This document shows, one piece after another, positions 10,174-21,012 of a stretch of DNA of 64,000 bases. The DNA comes from Palaemon carinicauda (Eukaryota; Arthropoda; Malacostraca; Decapoda; Palaemonidae). Within the stretch, counting starts at the first letter, position 1. Each line of letters starts with the position of its first letter. Position numbers and translations under genes: made by a program. The stretch is taken from assembly GCF_036898095.1 (NCBI RefSeq), contig NC_090728.1, positions 86,223,378 through 86,287,377 of the forward strand, written 5' to 3'. The notes under the pieces are model-generated. The model saw only the letters and a program-made list of their open reading frames with translations, did not search any database and was not told the DNA's origin.

Positions 10174-10850
10174 ATGCCTTTTGACATTGAACATCCTGAA
10201 TACTTTAGCATTATTGCAGAACCTAATTCTGTTGCAACACGATGGCAACAGTGGTGTGAGGACTTTAAGGTTTATTTAGAAGCAATAAGTAGTAGGAAAA
10301 ATGCACACAAGAAGGCATTATTACTTCATATTGCTGGCAGAGAGATTCAGGAAGTGTTTAAGACACTGAAACCTACAAATGTCACAAGTGGAGCAGCAAT
10401 TAAGGCTCTTACCACACATTTTGCTCCTCAGGTCAATACATTTTTGAGAGATATCAATTTATAGCATATCAGAAAGAAAATGAAAGTTTAGATGCATTTG
10501 TGACTAGACTTGAGAATCAAGATGTCTCATTTGAATTTGTAGAGTAAGAAAATGTTAAAGTAGATAAAGTTATTGACCATTGGACATCACAAGAGCTAAG
10601 TAAAAAATTACAGAGAGATAAAGATTTAACACTAGAGAAGGTAGGCTATTGGTTATAGGCAGAGCTTTAGAAACATCAAATAGGTAGTGTAAACACAACA
10701 AGTGGTTCTAAAAGCAATAGAATGGAAAATTCTTTAATTAGCAAGATAGGCTCAAAGTTGAAAGACAATGAGATTCAGAGGAAGAATACGTCAAAGCCTA
10801 GTCATAGGAAATTGCCAAACTCTAATGCTCACAAAGATCAGAATCAGATC
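10174..10850 (+). pseudogene. Mag-like gag, broken
   Basis: The first frame starts with ATG at 10174 (MPFDIEHPEYFSIIAEP...WQQWCEDFKVYL) and runs 96 codons. After a frameshift near 10450 it continues as a typical gag helix, YQKENESLDAFVTRLE. Stops follow at about 10542 and 10657. The gene would encode the nucleocapsid precursor that packages element RNA in cytoplasmic particles. The zinc knuckles lie downstream at about 10880-11000. Confidence 0.6.
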
Positions 10851-11016
10851 TATATGCAGAAGCAACAGAAAAAAACCAAAATGCTATAGGTGTGGTAAAA
10901 CTGATCATCTTGCATACGAAGAAAAGAAATGCCCTGCTACGGAACAGACATGCCAGAATTATAGAAAGACGGGACATTTTTCAAATGTTTGTAGATTCGA
11001 TAAACAGTACGCATAG
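10768..11016 (+). pseudogene. Gag zinc knuckles, copy 1
   Basis: The frame contains CYRCGKTDHLAYEEKKC followed by CQNYRKTGHFSNVC. The first box is expanded and the second has lost its second cysteine to tyrosine, so RNA binding is probably impaired. A diverged second copy of this stretch lies at about 11600-11720. Confidence 0.6.
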
Positions 11017-11154
11017 GAAATAAATGCAGCAGTTGATACTGTACTCCAAGAGAATAATGCAAAAAATATTCACGATAATCAGGTTAGGTCCGTCAACAAA
11101 GGTGCAAAGAAACACATATTGATATAAGTAATCATAAATGATGAACCAATTGTA

Positions 11155-11484
11155 ATGCAAGTGGACACAGCAGCTGATGTATCAATTATGTCTGAGAAAA
11201 CAGCTAAAACCATTCCTAATTTGTTATTAGAAAGTACAAATCGAGTTTTGAAAGGTTATAATGGTTTTGATATTCAGGTAACAGGTGCTTCGAACGTAGA
11301 AGTACAATATAAAGATCAGCAGTTAGACAGAATGCCATTAATGGTAGTGAAAGGTAAAGGACAAACTTTACTAGGTTTGGACTGGTTACATTATATAAAA
11401 TTAGATTGGCCTAGTATTTTGAAGGTTACAGGTACACAAGAGGAACACAAGAATGAAGTGTCTATGGATAATATTCTAAGATAA
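11155..11484 (+). pseudogene. Retrotransposon aspartic protease, copy 1
   Basis: The frame reads VMQVDTAADVSIM at the active site, then GFDIQVTG and LLGLDWLHYIKLDW. In active retroviral-type proteases the motif is D-[ST]-G. Here the glycine codon is GCA (alanine), so catalysis is doubtful. The stop at 11482-11484 separates it from what follows, which is a second zinc-knuckle/protease copy rather than RT. Confidence 0.65.
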
Positions 11485-11559
11485 TGAAAATCAGGGAACA
11501 ATACATTAAAGACTAGTCATAAGAAATTTCCTTACTAATGTTCATAAATATCAGAATCA

Positions 11560-12180
11560 GAACTTAAGGCTCTACAGAAACAACAGAAAAAATTCAAATG
11601 GTATAGGTGTGGTAAAACTGATCATCTTGCATACAAAACAAAGATATGTCCTGCTACGTGGAAGATATGCCTGAATTGTAGAAAGATGGAACATTTTACA
11701 AATATTTTTAGATTTCCTAAACTATAAATAAGGCTGCAGTTGATACCATAAGTCAGGAGAATAATGCAGAAAATGTTTATGATAATCAGGATAGCTCAGG
11801 AACTGTTTTTGTGTTTCGCATAAATTCTCTCAACAAAAAAATGCAAAGAAACACATATTGGTAGAAGTGATCATAAATGGTAAACCATTTGTAATGCAAG
11901 TTGACACAGAAGCTGATGTATCAATTTTATCTGAGAAAACAGCTAAAAGCATTCCTAATTTGTTATTAGAAGGTAAAAATAGTTTTGAAAGGTTATAATG
12001 GTTTTGATATTCAGTATAAAGAACAGAAGTTAGATAAAATCTAATTAACTGTAGTTAAAGGTAAATGCCAAATTTTAATTGGTTTGGATGGGTTACAGTA
12101 TTTACAGTTAGATTGTCCAAGTATTTTGAAGGTTATGTGTACACAAGATGAGCAAAATTATGGATTGTCTGTGGATAATA
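11560..12180 (+). pseudogene. Duplicated zinc knuckle and protease, copy 2
   Basis: This block repeats 10850-11480 with an offset of about 715-740 bp. The zinc-knuckle DNA around GTGGTAAAACTGATCATC recurs, and the protease site recurs as VDTEADVSILSEKTAKSIPN. The active-site glycine is glutamate here. The copies differ at many positions and carry different stops and indels, so the tandem duplication is old. The second copy runs on into the RT frame, LDGLQYLQLDCPSILKV then LSEFQDIFKDKVG. Confidence 0.65.
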
Positions 12181-12531
12181 TACTATCAGAGTTTCAAGAC
12201 ATATTTAAAGACAAAGTCGGTACAGTAAAGAACGCAAAAGTAATTCTAGTTTTAAAATCAGATAGCACTCATGGATTTTTTGCTGCGAGACCAGTACCAT
12301 ATGCATTGAAAAGTGCAGTTGAAACAGAAATCAGGAGGTTAGAAAGTGAAGGTTCATGGGAAAATGTTACACATTTAAATTGGGTTACACCATTAGTTCC
12401 TATTGTGAAAGAAAATGGTCAAGTTAGGCTATGTGGTAATTACAAGGTAATGTAGAATCCACAGCCTCAGGTAGCTCAACATCCATTACCACCTCCAAAA
12501 AAACATGTTAACAACTATGTCAGAATGTACT

Positions 12532-12562
<31 letters not shown>

Positions 12563-13040
12563 CAAGTTAGATATTAGTCAAGGATTTCAACAGCTTCCCA
12601 TGGATGAAAATTCACAAGAATTATATACAGCAAATACATCCTTAGGTTTGTATAGGCCAAAGGGATTACCTTATGGAGTAGCAAGCAGTCCAGCAATATG
12701 GCCACAAACTAGGGATAAGGTTTTTGCAGGAATGCAAGGAATATTCACTTTCATAAATGATATTTTAGTCTCTGGTGAAGATAAGAGAACATAGAGAAAG
12801 ATTACAGGCGGTTCTGAAGGAGTTGAATGAACAAAATATTAAAGTAAATAAGAGCAAATATATTTTAGAAATTGATGCAGTGGAATATTTAGGTTTTGTA
12901 ATTGATGTCAAAGGGATTCACAAGACTAAGAAAAAAAATTAAAGCTGTATAATCAACAAAAGTACCAGAAAATGTTAAGGAATTACAGTCATTTTTTGGT
13001 TTAGTAACATTTCATGGAAATTTCATTCTGAATTATCTAT
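12181..13040 (+). pseudogene. Mag-like reverse transcriptase, broken
   Basis: In order come the N-terminal RT segment (FFAARPVPYALKSAVETEI), NWVTPLVPIVKENGQVRLCGNYK, then KLDISQGFQQLPMDE, LYRPKGLPYGVASSPAIW and FTFINDILVSGE. The last is the YIDD box with its first aspartate replaced by asparagine. A run of about 30 T (12533-12562) interrupts the frame just before KLDIS. The frame reaches the connection domain (YLGFVIDVKGIH, LQSFFGLVTFHGNF) and stops dead at 13040, where other elements are inserted. RNase H resumes at 34574. Confidence 0.75.
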
Positions 13041-13555
13041 AATTGTAGGTAGTAGGATGGCCAGGGAGCGAAATTTTTTCCCAAACAAGAGTGCACATTG
13101 GGGCGGGGCTTCATGCATAAAAAACAGATTTAGAAGGTAACTCCTTTATTACGGCTACGTTAAGATCTAATGGGTTACTGTCTCATTAATTATGTTATCA
13201 TTAACTTCATTCATAAAGACCTGGAACGTTTATAGACAGCTGAATAATAATGATGATGATATTCTAGCATTAGAATATACAAGAACACCGCAGAGATATT
13301 TTGTCCGGTTTCACAAAAAAGAGCGTAGCACAATATGTTTATCCGTTTGATATCGTTGAAGAGAAATAGGTATAAGCTATGCAAAGACAGAAAAATGCAA
13401 GTATAAGAGTCATATAATCACGAAAGAATACATTAATATATTAGCAATGCATTGCAACAATAAATATCTGATTTTGAGAAAAAATAAATGTAAAATTTTC
13501 TCAGGTAACTAACATAAATCAGTTATATTTTAAAATGTAATGTTATGCAACGTAA

Positions 13556-13558
<3 letters not shown>

Positions 13559-13629
<71 letters not shown>
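13559..13629. repeat. (TA)n tract at the DIRS left boundary
   Basis: About 70 bp of pure TA end exactly where the DIRS left terminus (ACGGATTTTGAG) begins. The matching TA tract on the far side starts at 22469. Confidence 0.95.
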
Positions 13630-13630
<1 letters not shown>

Positions 13631-13670
13631 CGGATTTTGAGCGAAGCGAAAAATCTATTTTTGGGTGAGA

Positions 13671-14003
13671 TGGCCATGTCGTCCTGATGGAAGTTCCTAT
13701 AGGGTAGCTTCCTAGGGTATATTACAACTACGGCGATATTCCCAGAGAATTTATCTTAAAGTACCAGAATTCTAACTCCTGGAGCGAGTATCCCTCGTGA
13801 AAGGGATATCGCGACATATCAGAGGACGTATTCTAGACACGTCACATGGCAATCTACATCCTGGACAGAGATTTCGTCTCGTAGGAGGTGATTGGTGAGA
13901 TACGAATTCGGGAAAGAAAAAGGGGAGCCGCTCCCAAGGCTTCCCTATCCCCCGGTTCGTATGCGTGCCTGGCGCCAATCCTGGCGCCATCTGTATTCCT
14001 TGT
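13671..14003. repeat. DIRS left inverted terminal repeat
   Basis: It matches the reverse complement of 22129-22457 with few differences, from GCCATGTCGTCCTGATGGAA to ATCTGTATTCCTT. The segment outside it (13630-13670) differs from the right end, as expected for the unequal DIRS termini. Confidence 0.88.
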
Positions 14004-14078
14004 AGCGTACACGAGGTGCTACAGATACTGTATGTAGGGAGGGGTCCTACAGCCCTTTCTTAGAAAGGCAAGGGCGGG

Positions 14079-14175
14079 TCCATCAGGATGACATGGCCAT
14101 CTCACCCAAAAATAGATTTTTCGCTTCGCTCAAAATCCGTTTTTTGGGCTCAAGCCATGTTGTCCTGATGGAAGT
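14079..14175. repeat. DIRS internal complementary region
   Basis: 14079-14140 is the reverse complement of the left terminus (CGGATTTTGAGCGAAGCG through GATGGCCATG). 14141-14175 (TTTTTGGGCTCAAGCCATG) is the reverse complement of the right terminus. The two are fused head to tail at about 14140. In the DIRS replication model this region is the template that joins the ends into a circle. It lies just inside the left terminal repeat. Confidence 0.85.
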
Positions 14176-14751
14176 GTACCAGAGCATTACTGTATCTGTG
14201 GATTCTCAGAATGTGCCGTACTCCCCGGAGGTAATTTTTTCCCGGTCGACTAGACCTAGAGACCTAAGATGTTACCGTTATACATCTTTTCAACTAACTA
14301 TAAACTATGTTAGAGCTTCCTGCCCCCTACAGGGAAGAGTCCTACTAGACTCTGGAAAGTCTCGAAGAGTACATATATCTATGTATGAATACCAGGCAAG
14401 CTAATATAGTGGTCTCGCCCTATATTAAGTAAAGCATAGTTTGTATAGAACCACTGCGTCAATATATATTGACCAGTAATCCGCACAATACTTGTATTGG
14501 ACAAAGGTTTATATCCGCATAGGAAGAAACTAATAAAACCGCCCTCGTCCCTTTATGGGACGGAGTCCTCCCATTAGGGGACTACATAAACCAATGCAAC
14601 ATAGCTTGCATAACAGAACAATTCTATCAGAATTATCCCAGATAAGATACATAGAATTAAAATGCTCAATTATACCAATAAATTGACACAGGTGAAAGAG
14701 ACGCAAGGTTCTCAAGAACAAGTTTATTGACAGATAATAAACAGACAGGTT

Positions 14752-14815
<64 letters not shown>

Positions 14816-15122
14816 GGATAACCCAAAACTTTAAGCATAAGTATGATAGTAAACAGAACTTGTTTATCTGAAAGAAAAACCATTAAACACCACTTTAATA
14901 AGATACCGAGGTATCAAGTTCTAAAAGTCTGTATTACAAATCAATCACATTAGCGTTAGAAACGCTCGGCACACATGTCTGAACTTATGCTAGGTTCACC
15001 TTTGAAAGAAGGAACAGTCTATATGGGCACTTGGTGCCCTCATTTAGTTTGTAGTACAGTATGTACCTACACACTCACCCTGGACTTAATCGTCCCAATT
15101 AAGACCACTGTTCCTCGCAGAG
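14176..15122. other. DIRS 3' non-coding segment
   Basis: Between the internal complementary region and the recombinase stop lies about 950 bp with no convincing reading frame. A (TA)n tract of about 50 bp is at 14760-14811. The frames seen here are artefacts of that tract. Confidence 0.6.
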
Positions 15123-18037
15123 TTAAACAGTAGGGTTAACTACACGACCCACTGCTACCACAGATCTCTTAAGTTCCTCTACTTGCTTCGCATAGTGGCG
15201 AAAGAACACCCTGGAAGACTTCCAGCCCGTGTATGAACGGAGATGTTCAAAATCCATACAATTAAAGAAATTTATGGATGAGGCAACTTTCCTCGGATCG
15301 TGACCTGCGGGTGTACTGTCAGGATCCGCTCTGCGAATAAAATATGTGATTTTCGCTCTGAGTTGATTCAGAGATAAATTTGAGCCTGATGTTTCTCCCC
15401 TGAATAGTTGACCACCCTTGAAGTCTGAAGTTCTATGAAGATAGACCTTTAGGCATTCTACTGGACATAGAGATGCATCTTCTTTCAGAGGGCAGATTCT
15501 CCAGGGACCCCACCTGTTGGTGGGTAACTCATTCTTGGCGAGAAACGTAGGATCCGGAAACAGGTTCAGATCCCCCCATCCAGGAACTGAACACGACCTG
15601 CCTCTCTCGAGAGGGCTACGATCTCACTAACCCTGGCCCCGGACGCGAGTGCAAATAGGAAAATAACTTTTTGCGTCAAATCCTTTAACGCACATTCTTC
15701 ATTGCTCAACAGCGAGGCGAAATGAAGAACTTTGTCTAAAGACCATGAGATGGGCTTTGGAGGTGCTGAAGGTCTGAGCCTAGCGCAGGCTTTCGGAACT
15801 TTATTAAAGATCTCGTTACCTAGGTCGATCTGGAAGGCAAATAAAATGGGTCTCATCAAAGCAGATTTACACACTGAAATCGTGTTAGCTGCCAACCCTT
15901 GGCCATGGAGGTGGATGAAGAAAGATAAGCAGAAGTCTGTTGAGATCTCCTGCGGATTCTTTGCCTTTACAAAGGCCACCCATTTTCTCCAAGATGACTC
16001 ATATTGCCTTCTAGTCGATTTGCACTTATATTCCTCTAGGAAGTCTATGCTGGCTTTCGAAATCCCGAAACGCTTTCTCACCGCAAGGGCGAGAAAATCA
16101 TGAGCTGCAGGGTCCGGGTTTTCTGTAATGAAGCGCAGACAGTCGACTTCTGGACTCGCTGGGTCAGAACTGGATGTGGTAGCGGCACAAACTTCATCTG
16201 TAGTTCCAACGCCAAGGGGAACCACATACTGTTCGGCCACTTGTGGGCCACTATTGCCGCTACCCCCCTTGAAGGATCTCAGTTTGTTGAGGACCCTCAA
16301 CAGAAGGTTGTGAAGAGGGAACAGATAAATCCTGGACCATCTGTTCCAGTCGAGGGACATTGCGTCCACTGCTTCCGCTAAGGGGTCCTCGTACGGGGAC
16401 ACGTACAGGGGCAACTTCTTGTTGTCTTTCGTCGCAAAGAGGTCTATCTGCAGTTCTGGGACTTGATTCAGAATGAAGGAGAATGATCCTGCGTCAAAGG
16501 ACCATTCCGACTCTATCGGTGTGAACCTGGATAGAGCGTCCGCTGTCACATTGAGGACTCCTTGAAGGTGAACTGCCGACAGGTACCACTTCTTCTTTTC
16601 CGCCAATCGGAAAATGGCTAACATCACTTGGTTGAGAGGTGGTGACCTTGACCCTTGTCGATTCAAGCATCTCACAACCACCTCGCTGTCCATCACCAAT
16701 CTTATGTGGATCGAGTGACGCGGGGAGACTTTCTTTAAGGTAAGGAGCACTGCCATAGCTTCTAGAAAGTTTATATGAAAGGTCCTGAATAGCTTGGACC
16801 AAGTCCCCTGGACTTTTTTCCGATGAGAGTGACCTCCCCATCCCTCCTTTGAGGCGTCTGAGTGAATCGTCATCGACGGGGGAGGTGGCTGAAGAAGAAC
16901 CGACTTCTTTAGATGCCTGGCTTGGGACCAAGGTCTGAGAAGAGTACGTAGCCGAGGCGGCACTGGTCTTCTCAGGTCTCTTCGCGCGTTTGATGCATAC
17001 CTTCTCCAAACTCCGGTTGCATCCTTTAGCTGTGCTCTTAGCACTGGGTCTGTCACTGAAGCAAACTGGAGAGAGCCTAGTACCCTCTCCTGTTCGCGTC
17101 TTGATATCCTTTCGGAATCTAGAAGTCTCTTGACAGAGCCCGCTATCTCCTTCCTTTTCTTCGTCGGGATGGAGAAACTGTGTGACAAAAGGTCCCAGTG
17201 GATTCCCAGCCACTGGAACTTTTGGGATGGAGAAAGTCGAGACTTTTTTCTGTTGATCTTGAAGCCTAGGTACTCTAGGAACTGGATCACCTGACTGGAA
17301 GCTTGCAAGCATTCGGTCTCGGATGCTGCCCACACCAGCCAGTCGTCCAGGTAGGCTACTACCTGAATTCCCTTTAGGCGTAATTGTTTGAGAGCTGCGC
17401 TCGCAAGCTTCGTGAAAATCCTTGGGGCTATGTTTAGCCCGAATGGCATGGCTTTGAAGGCGTACAGTCTCCTTTGTAGCCTGAACCCTAGGTAGGGGGA
17501 GAGTCAACAGCTGATTGGAATGTGCCAATAGGCGTCTGACAAGTCTATAGAGACTGAGTATGCCCTCTTGGGCAGTAAGGTCCTTATGTGTTGCAGTGTT
17601 AGCATCTTGAATTTGCAATTCACTATGAACTTGTTGAGTGGCGACAAGTCCAGAATGACTCTGAGCTTTTCCGAGTCTTTCTTGGGAACACAAAACAGCC
17701 TCCCTTGGAATTTGATGGACTTCACCTTTCGGATCACCTTTTTCTCCAACAGTTCTTGAACGTACTCCTCCAAAACGGGGGTGGAGTGTTGGAAAAACCG
17801 AAGGCACGGGGGTGGAGTGCTGTACCAGCTCCAGCCCAGTCCATTCTTGAGTAGGCTTTGGGCCCAGGGATCGAAGGTCCAGCGATCCCAAAATTTCATC
17901 AGTCTCCCTCCTACCAGTATCGTTTCACTTGGACTGCCATCCTGAGGTCTTGCCTCCCTGACCACGACCACCTCTGAATCCCCTTCCCCTTGAGGGGCGC
18001 CTAGACGAGCCTCTGGCTGCTCCTCTAGGTTTTGCAC
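15123..18037 (-). pseudogene. DIRS RT, RNase H and tyrosine recombinase polyprotein
   Basis: On the minus strand from an ATG at 18037 the order is RT (GRLFCVPKKDSEKLRVILDLSPLN, SVSIDLSDAYWHIPI, the catalytic box YLDDWLVW), RNase H (MTIHSDASKEGWGG, NFLEAM, VMDSE, NVTADALSR), then a tyrosine recombinase. The recombinase has the first arginine in ASGARVSEI, HDPRK as the HxxR box, and a C-terminal YTGWKSSR...RHY tyrosine. An in-frame TGA (17500-17502, after HIPISC) breaks the RT. A -1 shift in a run of six G (about 15570) breaks the recombinase, whose second half reads on to TAA at 15123. The start overlaps the gag-like ORF by 113 bp in another frame. As it stands it cannot make the full polyprotein. 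Confidence 0.85.
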
Positions 18038-19949
18038 GAAAGGAAGAAGACTGTCCTTCGAATGTTGGGGTGAATGTGGTTGACTGACCTGGCACAGCCT
18101 GGGGTACCCACTGAAAAGTAGTTAGGGTTTGTGCCACCATCTGGGGCACTGGAGGCAATGGCAATTGCAGTTGCTGTTGCTGTCTAAAAGGCTTGGCTGG
18201 CCGAGACGGTAGCCTAGTCCTCATATTCTTCCTCTTTGGTTGAGGACCCTCATCCGGGGAAGATTTTCTTTTGATAGCCAGGCCCCACTTCTGGAGAAGG
18301 TTTCTATTCTCCACGGCGGCCTTATCAACAACCTCTTTGACCACATCGGTAGGGAAAAGGTCTTTTCCCCAAATGTTGGAGGAGATTAACTTCCTTGGCT
18401 CGTGTCTCACCGAAGCCCCGGTGAACACGAACTCCCTGCAAGCTCTCCTTGCCTTGACGAAGCCATAAAGGTCCTTCGTCACTGTGGCTAGGTGAGACTT
18501 AGCCACTACCATGAACATTTCATGGACCTTGGGGTCACTTGCCATCGTCTCAAGAGTAGTCTGATGAGACATTGAGGCAGCCAGTCTTTCTTTTGTCTCG
18601 AACTCTCTTCGTAAAAGAGAGTCGGACAGCTTGGGGAGGTCCTTGCCGAATTGCCGTCCGGCAATATCAGCCTCCAACTTTCCCACTGAGAATGTCAGAT
18701 GGACATCCTTCCAGTCTTTGTGGTCCATAGGCAGGGCCAGCGACAAGGGTTTACACTCCTCCAGGGAGGGGCAAGGCTTGTCGGCCTCGACTGCCTTTAG
18801 GACAGCCGCAAACCCTTTCTGTAAAAAGGGGAAGGCTCTATCAGGAGAGGACACAAAAGAAGGGAGCTTCTTGCTCAATGCAGCTACCTTCGAGTTAGAG
18901 AAGCCCCTCTCTTTCATCGAGGATGAAAGTAGGGCTTGAGCCTTAGCGTGGTCCATAATAATGACCTCCTTCGGCTCTGTCTCCTCCCTTGAAGCTGGTT
19001 CTTTTCTTAGCCGGACATAGCAGTCCGGATATGATGCCTTGCTGGGCCAGAATTCTACCTCCTCTAGGGGAACTGAACCCAGCTTATCCGAGATGACGAT
19101 CTTTCCAGTCGTCATCGGCATGTGCTCAGCATACCTCCATGGGTTAGCATCTGAGCATATGGGAAGGTCTTTCACATTGAGCCTTTTCCGGGGCCCATGT
19201 GATTCTGCCAGGGACTGCATACGCAGTTCCATTGCAGCCGCCTTCTCCTGATTCTCCTTCTGCATTTTTTGGATCATTCCAACAATCGAAGAGAGGGCCT
19301 GTCCCAGTTCTACTGGGAGACCAGCCGATGTTGAGGGGATAGGCTCCGGAATCTGAACCGGAGTAGCTGACACCTCGTCGACCTCATCCTCTACGACATC
19401 CGGGGTTTGAACTTCATCCTGACCTTCTGCCAGGAGGTCTTCTTCCAAACGTTCGTCCAGGTCAGACATCCTGTCATCCAACTGGATGTCTTGCATCGCA
19501 ACTGCGACTTCCACGTCCACCTGGACTTGATCTTGAGGGATCTCCTCTTGAGGCTGGGGAATCACTGCATCAGCTGATGCCCGGGGAAAAAGATACGCCC
19601 TCATCTTCTCACTTGGAAGATAAGGGCCAGAGGTGTTCTTCTTGAAGCCCCTTACCCAAGTACGAAGCTTTTCCCTTGCTATATCCCTTGATTCCGCCGT
19701 TCTAGGGGAATCAAAAGCCTCAGTAATCAGGTTAGTGCATACAGTACATACCTGAGGGTCCCAATACTGGAGATCATCCTTGGAGACAGCGCATGCTGCG
19801 TGTCTCCTACAACACTCATGTCTGCAGAGGTTCTTGCTGCGGACATTGCAGAAAACATTTCCGCACTTCGGAGGGTCCTCCTGTAAAGAGAAGAAATTTC
19901 CATGAGTATCAAGTGAACTATGTATCACTGGATATGCATAGTATAGCAT
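17925..19949 (-). CDS. DIRS gag-like ORF1
   Basis: An intact 674-codon minus-strand frame. Near the N-terminus is a cysteine/histidine-rich zinc-binding-like block (CGNVFCNVRSKNLCRHECC and CTVC). An acidic glutamate/aspartate-rich stretch follows, then a glutamine-rich coiled-coil segment around residues 215-245, an alpha-helical middle, and a basic RGG-rich tail (RGRGFRGGRGQGGK) that could bind RNA. Its position upstream of RT and its composition fit the nucleocapsid-like first ORF of DIRS elements. A sequence TTTCTTCTCTTTACAG|GAGGACCC (about 19882-19905) looks like a splice acceptor just inside the annotated start, so the true N-terminus may come from an upstream exon. Confidence 0.75.
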   Translation of the reverse strand: MLYYAYPVIHSSLDTHGNFFSLQEDPPKCGNVFCNVRSKNLCRHECCRRHAACAVSKDDLQYWDPQVCTVCTNLITEAFDSPRTAESRDIAREKLRTWVRGFKKNTSGPYLPSEKMRAYLFPRASADAVIPQPQEEIPQDQVQVDVEVAVAMQDIQLDDRMSDLDERLEEDLLAEGQDEVQTPDVVEDEVDEVSATPVQIPEPIPSTSAGLPVELGQALSSIVGMIQKMQKENQEKAAAMELRMQSLAESHGPRKRLNVKDLPICSDANPWRYAEHMPMTTGKIVISDKLGSVPLEEVEFWPSKASYPDCYVRLRKEPASREETEPKEVIIMDHAKAQALLSSSMKERGFSNSKVAALSKKLPSFVSSPDRAFPFLQKGFAAVLKAVEADKPCPSLEECKPLSLALPMDHKDWKDVHLTFSVGKLEADIAGRQFGKDLPKLSDSLLRREFETKERLAASMSHQTTLETMASDPKVHEMFMVVAKSHLATVTKDLYGFVKARRACREFVFTGASVRHEPRKLISSNIWGKDLFPTDVVKEVVDKAAVENRNLLQKWGLAIKRKSSPDEGPQPKRKNMRTRLPSRPAKPFRQQQQLQLPLPPVPQMVAQTLTTFQWVPQAVPGQSTTFTPTFEGQSSSFRAKPRGAARGSSRRPSRGRGFRGGRGQGGKTSGWQSK

Positions 19950-20278
19950 AACAATTCATAAAGGAAAGACACACACTTGTGTTTCCCTCACAACCCATTG
20001 TTGCAGCCTTCCAGATAATAAAATCAAAATGGTTTATCTCTTCTAGAGTAACCAATGCAAGGTTTCCAGAGGAAACAGGTGGAGCTCACACCTAAGCAAT
20101 GATTTTAAAATCCTGGATAATAGACAGGGAAGAACTCAGCTTCCTATCTGAGGGCAACAGCAAAGGGATGTGCAAGAAAACACAATAGTGTTAGAAGATA
20201 CAGTGCTGTACCAAAACCCTTACTATAGTTTTCTTCTTACTGTATATGCTATACAGAAGAATACTATTACAGTATAGG

Positions 20279-21012
20279 GGGATGTGTGCCGGCCTGCCTT
20301 TGCCGGCCGGCACACACCACAACTAGCTTTAAAGTATACTACTTAACAGCTATAGGGCGGCAGCACTCTGGTTCAAATGCCTGTGCCGGTCGGCAGCAAC
20401 TGCCGGCCGGTAACAGCCAGTGTTGGCCGGCAATGGCTGCCGGCCAGCAACTACACAAGGTAGTACCCAGCTGCCGGCCACACTCTTGGTGACCGGCAGA
20501 CAAGGACTGACATAAGCCGGCCGGCAAAGGTACAAGACCGATGCCAGCCGGCAGCAAAAGAACCAGAAGACTACACCTGCCCGGCTGCCGGCCTCATAGG
20601 CCGGCAGCCGGGACAGGTACAGCACTAGAAGAAAAATAGAATGGATGCCGGGATAAGAGTGCACACAACCTCCAAGCCCGGCAACCGAAAGAGTGCATAT
20701 AAGGAAGGGGAGAAACTAATTCAGGCTTCCTTGACCAATGCCGTCCGGCTCTGCCGGCAGGCATGGATGAGGGACCAAGAGAGGTCCGGGCAGCACTCGA
20801 AAACATAAGACCCTTGCCGGCCAGCAGCTCTGCCGGCCGGCAAGGGGCTGAGTCAATTCCACATCCTAACCTATACTAGGTCCAGAAGTAGAACGACGTA
20901 CAGTACAGTAAGACCCCTGCCGGCCAGCTCTGCCGGCCGGCAAGGGGCTGAGTCAATTCCACATCCTAACCTATACTAGGTCCAGATGTAGAACGACGTA
21001 CAGTACAGTAAT
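20279..21012 (-). promoter_or_regulatory. CpG-rich GCCGGC-hairpin leader of the DIRS
   Basis: About 17 GCCGGC hexamers, several as the 10-bp palindrome GCCGGCCGGC, are packed into 20287-20955. Elsewhere the window is AT-rich and CpG-poor. One example, GTGTGCCGGCC...GGCCGGCACAC at 20283-20317, forms a stem with a short loop. The tract lies upstream of ORF1 on the transcribed strand, where promoter and 5' leader functions are expected. The role is inferred; the composition and hairpins are direct observations. Confidence 0.5.
20807..21012. repeat. 103-bp tandem duplication in the DIRS leader
   Basis: Two head-to-tail units begin AAGACCC at 20807 and 20910. Both carry CCGGCAAGGGGCTGAGTC and GAACGACGTACAGTACAGTA. 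They differ by a 3-bp indel and a few substitutions, so the duplication is recent relative to the element. Confidence 0.88.

Noticed and set aside
13042..13066. Treating the 25 bp left of the MULE as proof that the LINE starts here and the MULE sits in its leader
   Set aside because: The stretch (TAATTGTAGGTAGTAGGATG) looks like an element edge, but there is no second copy in the window to prove it; kept only as a possibility.
16494..17891. 465-codon minus-strand frame inside the DIRS
   Set aside because: It overlaps the RT/RNase H frame, which carries all catalytic motifs. This frame has a skewed composition and no domain.
20360..20385. GGTTCAAATGCC as an RNA polymerase III B box or tRNA remnant
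   Set aside because: No A box at the right distance and no cloverleaf could be drawn.
20339..20806. Several overlapping frames rich in Pro, Ala, Gly and Cys in the GC-rich tract
   Set aside because: Both strands are open because GCCGGC palindromes lack stops; no start context or domain.
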